Translations under genes and position numbers: made by a program
Notes under the pieces: model-generated
What the model was told of the DNA's origin: nothing
Database searches by the model: none
What the model saw: the letters and a program-made list of their open reading frames with translations, nothing else
Source of the DNA: Gudongella sp046224405
Lineage (GTDB): Bacteria > Bacillota > Clostridia > Tissierellales > Tissierellaceae
Length of the DNA: 64,000 nucleotides
NCBI RefSeq assembly: GCF_046224405.1
Contig: NZ_JBJXRK010000001.1
Span: 124,001 to 188,000 of the forward strand
Reading direction: 5' to 3'
Part shown: positions 58,033 to 64,000 of the stretch, in pieces
Layout: each line of letters begins with the position of its first letter
Numbering within the stretch: the stretch's first letter is position 1

Positions 58033-58801
58033 GACTTTCACCTTCTTTTCTTTCACGCAGTCTCGCCTTGTGCTTCTCGGCGTCAGCAGGGGTACGAAAG
58101 GCGGTGTGCCCTTTTAAACCTTCAAGCAGGGCTTTCCTTGAGTCCTTTGCCCCTTTGCTTCCTAGTCCAAGTCTGACCAGCCATACCCGAAGGTAGTATT
58201 TCTCATTTTCAGGTTCGCTGGCTTTTGGGCTTATTCGCTTTGCCTCTCTTACATGGGCCACCATCATGGCAGCCAGTTCAACATAGGCTCTGTTCTTCTC
58301 AGGCTTTTCTGAACCTGGAAAAGTGAAAGTTACCTTGTCATCTTCAAAGCTCAGTCCTGAAATGGCTTCAGCACTTTCACTGTATAGGTTAAGGAAGTCT
58401 TCTTTGGTTTCTGGCAGATTCGTTTGCAGGGTATTAATAAAATCATCGCTGATAGAAAAATGGTCTTTCCCCACCACTCGGTTGAGCAGGTACTGTTTGC
58501 TTCTAATCATGTAGATCAAGTTTTGAAGCTGGGGTCCTTCCATATCCTCTAAAGGAACGGTAACCTCCAGACTTTCAAGCTCTTGTCTTGGTTCTGCAAA
58601 TCCATGTTCTTCTAAGTGCGCTCTCATCCTTTCACCATCCATTTCTGTTTCACTTACCACCGTTCCATCTCGTTCAATGGTGTAGCCTTCCACCTTGTAT
58701 GCATAACTCGGTGGGCCTACATACTTAGGTTTCTGTCCTGAAAATTCACCGATACTTTTCACCAGTTCTTTTCGATTCTCGCATGTCGTTTCAATACGCA
58801 T
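58022..58801 (-). CDS. Phage virulence-related-like protein
   Basis: A 259-aa protein: 'CENRKELVKSIGEFSGQKPKYVGPPSYAYKVEGYTIERDG' at the start, a coiled middle, and a C-terminal 'NEKYYLRVWLVRLGLGSKGAKDSRKALLEGLKGHTAFRTP'. The C-terminal block recalls the end of the amidoligase ('YAFRCWMLRLGLIGDEFKTCRLHFLKYLDGNSAWR'). That link suggests a shared small helical module in both proteins. The N-terminus is homologous to the partial protein at 1-350 of prophage A. Called virulence-related in some phage annotations; biochemical role unknown. Confidence 0.78.
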   Translation of the reverse strand: MRIETTCENRKELVKSIGEFSGQKPKYVGPPSYAYKVEGYTIERDGTVVSETEMDGERMRAHLEEHGFAEPRQELESLEVTVPLEDMEGPQLQNLIYMIRSKQYLLNRVVGKDHFSISDDFINTLQTNLPETKEDFLNLYSESAEAISGLSFEDDKVTFTFPGSEKPEKNRAYVELAAMMVAHVREAKRISPKASEPENEKYYLRVWLVRLGLGSKGAKDSRKALLEGLKGHTAFRTPADAEKHKARLRERKEGESHDE

Positions 58802-58833
58802 TGACTTATACCTCCTTTGTTTTGGGTACTACA

Positions 58834-58862
58834 TACATCACTCTAAAGAAGATATAAGTCAA
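58834..58862 (-). promoter_or_regulatory. Recurrent promoter-like element, copy 3 (virulence-related gene)
   Basis: Minus strand TTGACT (58857-58862), 17-bp spacer, GATGTA (58834-58839), with CTTTAGAGTGATGTATG. Confidence 0.62.
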
Positions 58863-58895
58863 GCATTCCTGGGCTATTAAGGGGTAAATCTCAGG

Positions 58896-59474
58896 CTAAA
58901 CTGCAGCTTTATCAAAATGGCGGCTGCATTTATCAAAGACCATCTCTTTAATCCATTTTGGTGCCTCCGGTACATCATTAAGCCTTCCATACTCACCAAA
59001 CATCAGCTTGATCCCTTCGTTCCTTGCTTGTACCGCCTCTAAGAAGGTATGAAAATATCCCAGATGAATGTCATACTGGGATGCTTTGATTCTCGCTCTA
59101 TACTTTTGTCTTGGCCGGTAAAAGCTTACGCCTGTTACGCCAGAAGTGTTATTCACTTGAGGGGGTTGATTACACTGATTTTGCTGATGGGTACAAACCC
59201 TCAGGTTCTCTCTTCTGTTATTAAGTGGATCCAGGTCAATGTGATCAACCTCATATCCCTTTGGTGGTTTGAGTAATATCTGATGGAGCTGATTGCCCTC
59301 TCTATCAATGACATACACAGTTCCTTTCTCGCCAAACTTGCGATTTGGATACCAGTTTCTTGATTTTACAATCTTGAAGTCCTCTCTATCAAATAAAAAC
59401 ACATGTCCTCCGGAAAGGGTCCCGGCCATGGTTTTGCCATCTTCTAATAATCGATATCGATTTTTTTGTGTCAT
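58896..59474 (-). CDS. HNH/AP2 homing endonuclease
   Basis: A 192-aa free-standing endonuclease. N-terminal region 'GGHVFLFDREDFKIVKSRNWY' and HNH core 'LKPPKGYEVDHIDLDPLNNRRENLRVCTHQQN'; C-terminal AP2-like segment 'SGVTGVSFYRPRQKYRARIKASQYDIHLGYF'. GGAGGTGATTTTA precedes the ATG. It is the second AP2/HNH gene in this prophage (other at 51785-52462) and is inserted between the methyltransferase and the virulence-related gene. Confidence 0.9.
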   Translation of the reverse strand: MTQKNRYRLLEDGKTMAGTLSGGHVFLFDREDFKIVKSRNWYPNRKFGEKGTVYVIDREGNQLHQILLKPPKGYEVDHIDLDPLNNRRENLRVCTHQQNQCNQPPQVNNTSGVTGVSFYRPRQKYRARIKASQYDIHLGYFHTFLEAVQARNEGIKLMFGEYGRLNDVPEAPKWIKEMVFDKCSRHFDKAAV

Positions 59475-59509
59475 CCCATTAAAATCACCTCCACAGTAGT
59501 TTCTAAGGT

Positions 59510-60763
59510 TTATTCCGCCTCAGCTTCTTCGGCCTTTAAATCTTCATAGGAGATTTTCTCTCCATCTCTTATAAGAAAAACATCTGCGCTTGTTCCTGCA
59601 TGAAGCACGAACCTTGATACAATGACATCCACAAATTTCTCATCAAGCTCTATCATGTAACAAATCCTGTTTGTCTGATCGCTGCTAATAAGTGTGCTAC
59701 CAGACCCGCCAAAAGGATCCAAGACGATGCAATTGGCGAGACTTGAATTCTTAATGGGATAAGCTAACAGCTGCAATGGCTTCATAGTTGGATGGAGTTT
59801 TGATTTTGTTGGTCTGTCAAAATTCCAAATAGTTTTATGCTTTCGATCCCCGTAAAACTTATGGCTTGCTGTCGGTTTCCATCCGTATAGAACAGGCTCA
59901 TGGGCATAGAGATAATCTGATCTCCCTAATACCGGAGCATTCTTCACCCAGATGCAAGTCTGGTGACAAAAGAAGCCAGCTTCCTTAAAAGCTGACCTAA
60001 AATTAACTGTCTCTCTATCAGCGTGGAATACATAGATTGCTCCACCATCGACGATATTTTCAAACATATTGGAGTAGGCTTTTAAGAGAAACTCATAGAA
60101 CTCTTTATCGCCCATATTGTCGTTTTTGATTTTCCCAGCAGTGCCCTCATAGTCCACGTTATAAGGCAAGTCCGTGAGGATCATGTTGGCCTTTTTCCCA
60201 TCCATTAATTTTTCGTAGGTATGAGGTATTGTGCTGTCTCCACAGACTAGGCGATGCTTTCCAAGGAGCCAAAGATCTCCCTGCTTTGATATAGGTTCTT
60301 CCTTCAACGCCTCATCTACATCAAAGTCATCGTCTTTGATTTCTTTGTCGTGGACTTTAGAAAAAAGCTGCTCTATCTCTGGAGGCTCGAATCCAGTGAA
60401 GTCCGTATTGAAATCTGCCCCTTGAATATCAACAAGGAGATCCGCCAGCATTTTTTCATCCCAGTCACCTGCAATTTTATTCAGTGCGATATTAAGAGCT
60501 TTGACCTTTGCATCTTCTTTAATCTCTAAAACTACGCACTGCACTTCTGTATGTCCTAAATCCCTAAGCACGGTTAATCTTTGATGGCCACCAATCACTG
60601 TCATATCGTAATTGACGATGATCGGTTCTACATAACCAAACTCTAAGATTGAGTTCTTGATCTTCTCATATTCCTTATCACCGGCTTTTAGCTTCTTTCT
60701 CGGATTATATTCAGCTGGTTTTAAATCTCCCACCGGTATCGATTGCCATTTCATATCACTCAT
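59510..60763 (-). CDS. ParB-domain DNA methyltransferase with DLPY motif (prophage B)
   Basis: A 417-aa relative of the prophage A protein at 433-1665: ParB-like N-terminus (GGHQR near residue 56), then the beta-class methyltransferase region and DPFGGSGST SAM motif near residue 348. Motif IV reads D-L-P-Y (GAC TTG CCT TAT, about 60159-60170) instead of D-P-P-Y, which may weaken or change catalysis. AAGGAGG precedes the ATG. It overlaps the HTH/zinc gene by 8 nt. The rest of the protein stays highly conserved, so it is probably still selected. Confidence 0.9.
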   Translation of the reverse strand: MSDMKWQSIPVGDLKPAEYNPRKKLKAGDKEYEKIKNSILEFGYVEPIIVNYDMTVIGGHQRLTVLRDLGHTEVQCVVLEIKEDAKVKALNIALNKIAGDWDEKMLADLLVDIQGADFNTDFTGFEPPEIEQLFSKVHDKEIKDDDFDVDEALKEEPISKQGDLWLLGKHRLVCGDSTIPHTYEKLMDGKKANMILTDLPYNVDYEGTAGKIKNDNMGDKEFYEFLLKAYSNMFENIVDGGAIYVFHADRETVNFRSAFKEAGFFCHQTCIWVKNAPVLGRSDYLYAHEPVLYGWKPTASHKFYGDRKHKTIWNFDRPTKSKLHPTMKPLQLLAYPIKNSSLANCIVLDPFGGSGSTLISSDQTNRICYMIELDEKFVDVIVSRFVLHAGTSADVFLIRDGEKISYEDLKAEEAEAE

Positions 60764-61247
60764 AACATGCCTCCTTTATCATGGAAGGTCCAATGTATGG
60801 TGCTCTTCCTTCTTCTTTTCGCCAAAATCTATCATGTACATAGCAGCTGTGGCTGCAGTATTTTCTATTCTTATTTCCATAGACCTTGAACTCTTTCCCA
60901 CAGTAAGTACAGGTCAGTTCATAGTAGGCAGTTTCTTTTCGCTTGATACTGTCTGAGTGATGAAGCCACCATTCCCGCCTGCAGGTATCTGAGCAGAACT
61001 TTCGCTTTCGTCCAGTGGCCGGCTGTTTCAAATCCCTGCCACAGCTCAAGCATGCCTCTCCTTTTTCCATCTTTTCTTTGATGTTGATTCTCACATCAGT
61101 GGCTAAGCCATCCAGGTCATGGGTCTTACAGTAATTTCTCACGATATCTCTTGAAAGTCCGACAACTGAAGCAATGGCACGATACCCAACACCTCTCATT
61201 CGAAGTTCCCTTATTTGTTTGGCTTGAAAGTTCGTCACCTGCTTCAC
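60756..61247 (-). CDS. HTH/zinc-cluster protein (prophage B)
   Basis: A 163-aa protein: N-terminal helix-turn-helix ('IRELRMRGVGYRAIASVVGLSRDIVRNYCKTHDLDG'), then zinc pairs CLSCGRDL, CSDTCRREW, CTYCGKEF and CSHSCYVHDRFW. Homologous to the solitary gene at 26340-26867. The HTH resembles those of resolvase/transposase-type DNA binders. It starts the block of genes after the candidate cos, just upstream of the methyltransferase, and might control this cargo operon. Confidence 0.82.
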   Translation of the reverse strand: MKQVTNFQAKQIRELRMRGVGYRAIASVVGLSRDIVRNYCKTHDLDGLATDVRINIKEKMEKGEACLSCGRDLKQPATGRKRKFCSDTCRREWWLHHSDSIKRKETAYYELTCTYCGKEFKVYGNKNRKYCSHSCYVHDRFWRKEEGRAPYIGPSMIKEACYE

Positions 61248-61431
61248 ACCCTTTCGTTAATTAATTGCATAAAAAATGCCGCAAAACGCTGCTCTTGGCA
61301 GTTGTTTTACAGCAAATGTGGTAACTATATGGCGAAACTATTCTATCTTTAAGCCTATGACCCCCTTGTAGTTTCGCTATTTCATTTAGTTTTTTCAGGC
61401 GGTTAAGCCCTTTTTAGGTATCCCCCCTATT

Positions 61432-61500
61432 AAATTCTGCGTTTTTTCACACGAGAGGGGGGCGCGGTCTCCAGTTGAAAAGATTGTAGGGATTTAGACC
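61432..61500. other. Candidate cos (packaging) site, prophage B
   Basis: Conserved with 3436-3498 of prophage A: CTGCGTTTTTT-C-ACACGA, a GC core containing GGGGGGCGCGG, then GAAAAG-ATTGTAG-GGATTT. Lies immediately downstream of the HNH gene, as in prophage A, within a 263-bp non-coding gap. Only the outer blocks are conserved, and cleavage positions are unknown. Confidence 0.5.
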
Positions 61501-61516
61501 GCCCCTGGGGGTAACA

Positions 61517-61876
61517 TTAGTATTTATATTCTTGATATCTATCTTCAGTCATGGTTTTCTTATCGTGACAAGACTTGCACAGCGCTTGCCAGTTGCTCTC
61601 GTTCCAGAAGAGTTGTTCATCTCCACGATGTGGTTTGATGTGATCTACTACTGTGGCCTTGACATACTTCCCTTGCTTAAGACACCGAACACAAATGGGA
61701 TGGCGCTTTAAGTACCTGGCTCTCGTCTTTCTCCACCGGCCATCGTAACCTTTCTCCTTAGTGGTTCTGGAATCGACTCGGTGCAGCTCGCCATGTTCCT
61801 CACAGAACTTTGTCCCGGGTGGTACCAGCCGACTACATCCAGGATGCTTACACGGAATGTTTGGTCGTCTCGGCAT
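61517..61876 (-). CDS. HNH endonuclease next to candidate cos (prophage B)
   Basis: A 119-aa HNH protein: 'PCKHPGCSRLVPPGTKFCEEH' zinc motif, 'RWRKTRARYLKRHPICVRCLKQG', HNH core 'ATVVDHIKPHRGDEQLFWNESNWQALCKSCHDKKT'. Resembles the prophage A protein at 3499-3858 and is located in the same place relative to the cos-like block. GAGAGGTGATC precedes the ATG at 61876. Predicted partner of the terminase during cos cutting. Confidence 0.88.
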   Translation of the reverse strand: MPRRPNIPCKHPGCSRLVPPGTKFCEEHGELHRVDSRTTKEKGYDGRWRKTRARYLKRHPICVRCLKQGKYVKATVVDHIKPHRGDEQLFWNESNWQALCKSCHDKKTMTEDRYQEYKY

Positions 61877-61881
61877 TTGGA

Positions 61882-62295
61882 TCACCTCTCAAGGATAAAC
61901 GCTTCATGAAGGTTTTCAACTCTTTCTACACCCATTCCAATGACCTCAGCGATTTCTTCAAAGCTTAAAAAATGAGCATACCTCAGTGTCAGTATCAGCT
62001 TTACTTCAGGCTCTCTCACCGTTTCTAAGAATCGGTAAAGCCTCTTAAGTTCAAGTTTGCATTGACTCGCCAGCGCTTCTCTTTGTCTTTCCACAAACAC
62101 CAATGAACTCTCCAGATCCTTTTCTTCCAAGTGATCTTTCCCATAAAGCGTGTTCTCCACTTTTTCATGGGTCAGCTCCAGCATGGTTCGCATTAGACTC
62201 TCATGCTCCTGATGGATTTTATTTAAGCGATTAAGTCTTTTTCTAAGATCTTCGACTGAGGGTTTTCTTCTTAGGTCTTTCCATTCCGGTTTCAT
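61882..62295 (-). CDS. Sigma region-4-like phage regulator
   Basis: A 137-aa protein with an N-terminal coiled-coil half ('RLNRLNKIHQEHESLMRTMLELTHEKVEN') and a C-terminal sigma region-4-like HTH ('EPEVKLILTLRYAHFLSFEEIAEVIGMGVERVENLHEAF'). It is a second small regulator of DUF1492/ArpU type placed between the early block and HNH/terminase genes. The start at 62295 follows GGAAAGG; an upstream ATG at 62310 is possible. It overlaps a hairpin upstream, so translation may be regulated by structure. Confidence 0.75.
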   Translation of the reverse strand: MKPEWKDLRRKPSVEDLRKRLNRLNKIHQEHESLMRTMLELTHEKVENTLYGKDHLEEKDLESSLVFVERQREALASQCKLELKRLYRFLETVREPEVKLILTLRYAHFLSFEEIAEVIGMGVERVENLHEAFILER

Positions 62296-62319
62296 CTTCT
62301 CCATCCTTTCCATGAAAAA

Positions 62320-62388
62320 AGCCCTCGTGGCTTTTCCCACAAAGGCTTCTCAAATATAAAAGCCCTCAGGACCTTTGTCCATCAGGCT
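62320..62388 (-). terminator. Tandem hairpins between early and late genes (prophage B)
   Basis: Two stem-loops on the minus strand: 62388-62361 (arms AGCCTGATGGAC / GTCCTGAGGGCT, then TTTT) and 62347-62320 (AGCCTTTGTGGG / CCACGAGGGCT, then TTTTTT). The second is related to the prophage A hairpin at 3886-3917. They follow the DUF1492 gene. Confidence 0.7.
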
Positions 62389-62416
62389 CTACCGTTTTTT
62401 TATATCACTTTACACC

Positions 62417-62875
62417 TTATACTCTATCATAGTTGCCAGGTGTCTTTCTATGTCTTTTAGTGTCCTCTTTTAAAATCCTATCGATTTTTTTCAAAGCTCT
62501 CGCATGAAGTTTCATGGTATACCGCTTGTCGTATCCTAAACTTTCAGCAACCTCATTCCAGCTTTTCTTGTTGAGATATCTCATTTCCAAAACAAGCTGA
62601 TCCAACGGGTCTTCCACTTGTCTGATCTTACACCTGATTTCTTGAGTCAAATCCACAAGTCGGTCAATGATCTCATTGGTTTCGTGTTTTAGATCAATGA
62701 GTTTCACATTGTTTTCTTCACGAGTGTTAATGTGCTGTCCATTTGATACCTTTACCTCAGCATAGGAAGGTGTCATCTTTTCAGCTAATGCCTGAAGTCT
62801 TTCTTGCTCTTCTAGCTTTTGAATGATAATGCTATCCAGCCACATGGCCTGTGATAAATATGCTTTAGCTGTCAT
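62417..62875 (-). CDS. DUF1492 sigma-like late regulator (prophage B)
   Basis: A 152-aa protein starting MTAKAYLSQAMWLD, matching the prophage A protein MNAKEYLSKAYRLD at 4617-5054. C-terminal HTH 'DQLVLEMRYLNKKSWNEVAESLGYDKRYTMKLHARALKKI'. I chose ATG 62875, preceded by AAAGGGG. The frame is open back to an ATG at 63016, which overlaps the previous gene's stop in ATGA fashion, so a 199-aa form with an extra 47 residues ('RVPEMLDAALEVRGLTSMQL') or a fused small gene is possible. Presumed activator of late genes. Confidence 0.82.
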   Translation of the reverse strand: MTAKAYLSQAMWLDSIIIQKLEEQERLQALAEKMTPSYAEVKVSNGQHINTREENNVKLIDLKHETNEIIDRLVDLTQEIRCKIRQVEDPLDQLVLEMRYLNKKSWNEVAESLGYDKRYTMKLHARALKKIDRILKEDTKRHRKTPGNYDRV

Positions 62876-63012
62876 CTCTGATCCCCTTTCATAAAATCTG
62901 TAATAGGCTTCCTTCCACCCACGATAGGATGAACCTAAGCCTAGTTGCATTGATGTTAAACCCCTCACCTCTAGTGCCGCGTCTAGCATCTCAGGTACTC
63001 TAGCTCTTATGC

Positions 63013-63540
63013 TCATGGCCTCATTATCCTTTCAACTGGATCCACAAGGTCAAAGGCGGCATATACAGCTGCCAGGAAACTTGTTATGGGTCTTCCTTGA
63101 TACTTCCATACAATTTTCCCGTTGTAGCTGACGCCATAGTGTTGATCATTAAATTTACTATGAACCATCTTTATCCACGAACCTTTATGCATAAGGATAT
63201 AAGTGCCATAAGGGGTCTCTTTCCATTTTCGCTTGGGAAAGTTTCTTTTTCTTTTAGCCCTGTTTTTCATGAGGCGCTCCCTCTCTTTAGCTGCTAGAAC
63301 ATCCCCCTCCATGATTCCTGCGCAGATACAGCCTACACGGACATCCTCAAAATAGTCATCATGTTCCATCACGTGGACAAACCTCACTCTGCTGCATCCG
63401 CAGAGTTCGCAGGTAAACAGATCTGTATCTGATGCTTCTTCTTCAATATCAATTACATCTATGCAATACCAATCACTAATGGGGGCATGCCATTCTTCAA
63501 GTCGCTTCTGACATCTTGCTTCATATCCATTTGAATTCAT
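63013..63540 (-). CDS. Zinc-ribbon phage early protein
   Basis: A 175-aa protein. Zinc pair 'LFTCELCGCSRVRFVHVMEHDDYFEDVRVGCICAGIMEGD' (Cys pairs near residues 44-47 and 69-71), a basic linker (MKNRAKRKRNFPKRKWKE), and a C-terminal strand-rich domain ('TYILMHKGSWIKMVHSKFNDQHYGVSYNGKIVWKYQGRPITSF'). I do not know the family; similar proteins occur between VapE and late regulators in other phages. It occupies the position held in prophage A by VRR-NUC/SNF2, which are missing from this stretch of prophage B. Confidence 0.72.
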   Translation of the reverse strand: MNSNGYEARCQKRLEEWHAPISDWYCIDVIDIEEEASDTDLFTCELCGCSRVRFVHVMEHDDYFEDVRVGCICAGIMEGDVLAAKERERLMKNRAKRKRNFPKRKWKETPYGTYILMHKGSWIKMVHSKFNDQHYGVSYNGKIVWKYQGRPITSFLAAVYAAFDLVDPVERIMRP

Positions 63541-63711
63541 CTGATCAACCTCCTGTTCTTGTTGTTCTCAAATCTCTAAAACCCCTATACGCGCGAATAT
63601 ACGGGTATTACTGTATATAGGGCCTATTCTATATATTTTTAAATTAATAATAATTGTTAGGAATATAAGAACACATCCTCTCCTAAGGCTTGCCGCTAGT
63701 GGAGTTTGAGG

Positions 63712-63807
63712 TGTTCCATAATTTGTTCCTAACCACTTTTTAAGGAACATCCATAACTCCGGAACATGTACCCAAAACCAACATTTTTAGGAACACTGCT
63801 AGGAACA
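63712..63807. repeat. Cluster of six GGAACA/TGTTCC repeats
   Basis: Copies at 63712-63717 and 63724-63729 (TGTTCC), 63744-63749, 63761-63766, 63790-63795 and 63802-63807 (GGAACA). They lie just 3' of the VapE gene, mostly in non-coding sequence, next to an AT-rich stretch with ACGCGCGAATATACG (63588-63602). The density suggests iterons or operator sites, as in a replication origin. Confidence 0.45.
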
Positions 63808-64000
63808 GCTTTTAGGTACAAAGATATACTGTGGACCATAAAGCGTCGTTCGTTCTTTTTTATCCTGCCTTACCCAGCCGAGTTTCGTTAGAATAGCTGC
63901 AAGGGTATTGGAGTCTGCTCTACCTAAATTGGCTCTGTCCTTAACGAAGCATTCACACCAGATTTCCATGTTGCAAACACTGCTGCGTGGAATGGTTCCC
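63799..64000 (-). CDS. VapE-family protein C-terminus, partial (prophage B)
   Basis: The last 66 codons of a gene that continues past the right edge; stop TAG at 63801-63799. Visible residues include TIPRSSVCNMEIWCECF and 'YGPQYIFVP'. The first part parallels the prophage A VapE C-terminus (TRTSVSNAEIWCECFNRNLP), placing it in the same family. The GGAACA repeat cluster begins in its last codons. Confidence 0.75.
   Translation of the reverse strand, partial: GTIPRSSVCNMEIWCECFVKDRANLGRADSNTLAAILTKLGWVRQDKKERTTLYGPQYIFVPKSCS

Noticed and set aside
63568..63750. 60-codon minus-strand frame next to VapE
   Set aside because: No ribosome binding site, low-complexity composition, and overlap with the repeat cluster.
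1..64000. CRISPR arrays and tRNA genes
   Set aside because: No regularly spaced direct repeats and no cloverleaf-like sequence were recognised on either strand; a covariance-model scan was not possible.

Overview
The window comes from a low-GC Firmicute, most likely a member of Clostridia. Reasons: AT-rich coding, strong AGGAGG-type ribosome binding sites, a three-SLH S-layer protein, two large serine recombinases, DUF2089 and DUF1492 proteins, and P27/HK97-type siphophage modules. Almost every gene is on the minus strand. No tRNA, rRNA or CRISPR array was recognised.

Layout. (1) 1-12,200: early and start-of-late part of prophage A: sigma-like regulator, Rha, DUF4406, VapE primase/helicase, VRR-NUC, HNH, a frameshifted SNF2 helicase, DUF1492, DUF559 nuclease, HNH, candidate cos, small terminase, S-adenosylmethionine synthetase, ParB-methyltransferase, and a 'virulence-related' protein cut by the left edge. 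(2) 12,300-20,400: AT-rich defence island. A plus-strand three-gene ATPase module with its own HTH protein faces a minus-strand Type IIS restriction-modification system with a paralogous HTH protein. (3) 20,800-31,800: S-layer protein with a 170-bp MITE in its 5' region, a hydrolase between two 69-bp direct repeats, a phage-like HTH/zinc protein, a RecQ-like helicase with a C-terminal nuclease plus an unknown partner, a frameshifted hypothetical gene, and a DUF2089 regulator. (4) 31,848-64,000: prophage B, read right to left: VapE (cut by the right edge), zinc-ribbon protein, DUF1492, sigma-like protein, HNH, candidate cos, HTH/zinc protein, ParB-methyltransferase, AP2/HNH, 'virulence-related' protein, amidoligase and gamma-glutamylcyclotransferase, terminases, portal, ClpP protease, HK97 capsid, connectors, tail genes, holin, amidase and two overlapping serine recombinases.

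Prophages A and B are relatives in the same orientation. They share VapE, DUF1492, HNH plus candidate cos, P27 small terminase, ParB-methyltransferase and the virulence-related protein, and they share a promoter-like element also found upstream of the prophage B recombinase. In each, hairpins sit near the junction between the early block and the HNH/terminase block.

Notable cargo: (a) an LtrB-like group II intron splitting the prophage B major tail gene after codon 7, so tail production should require splicing; (b) a programmed -1 frameshift (A AAA AAC followed by a stop) in the tail assembly chaperone; (c) a CopZ-like 2Fe-2S protein inside the tail operon; (d) a phage-borne MetK next to a methyltransferase; (e) the 12.3-16.4 kb three-gene ATPase module, in which two small proteins share a motif; (f) the RecQ-nuclease pair. 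Modules (e) and (f) are the best candidates for undescribed systems. All homology statements come from reading motifs and recalled family knowledge; no database search was run.
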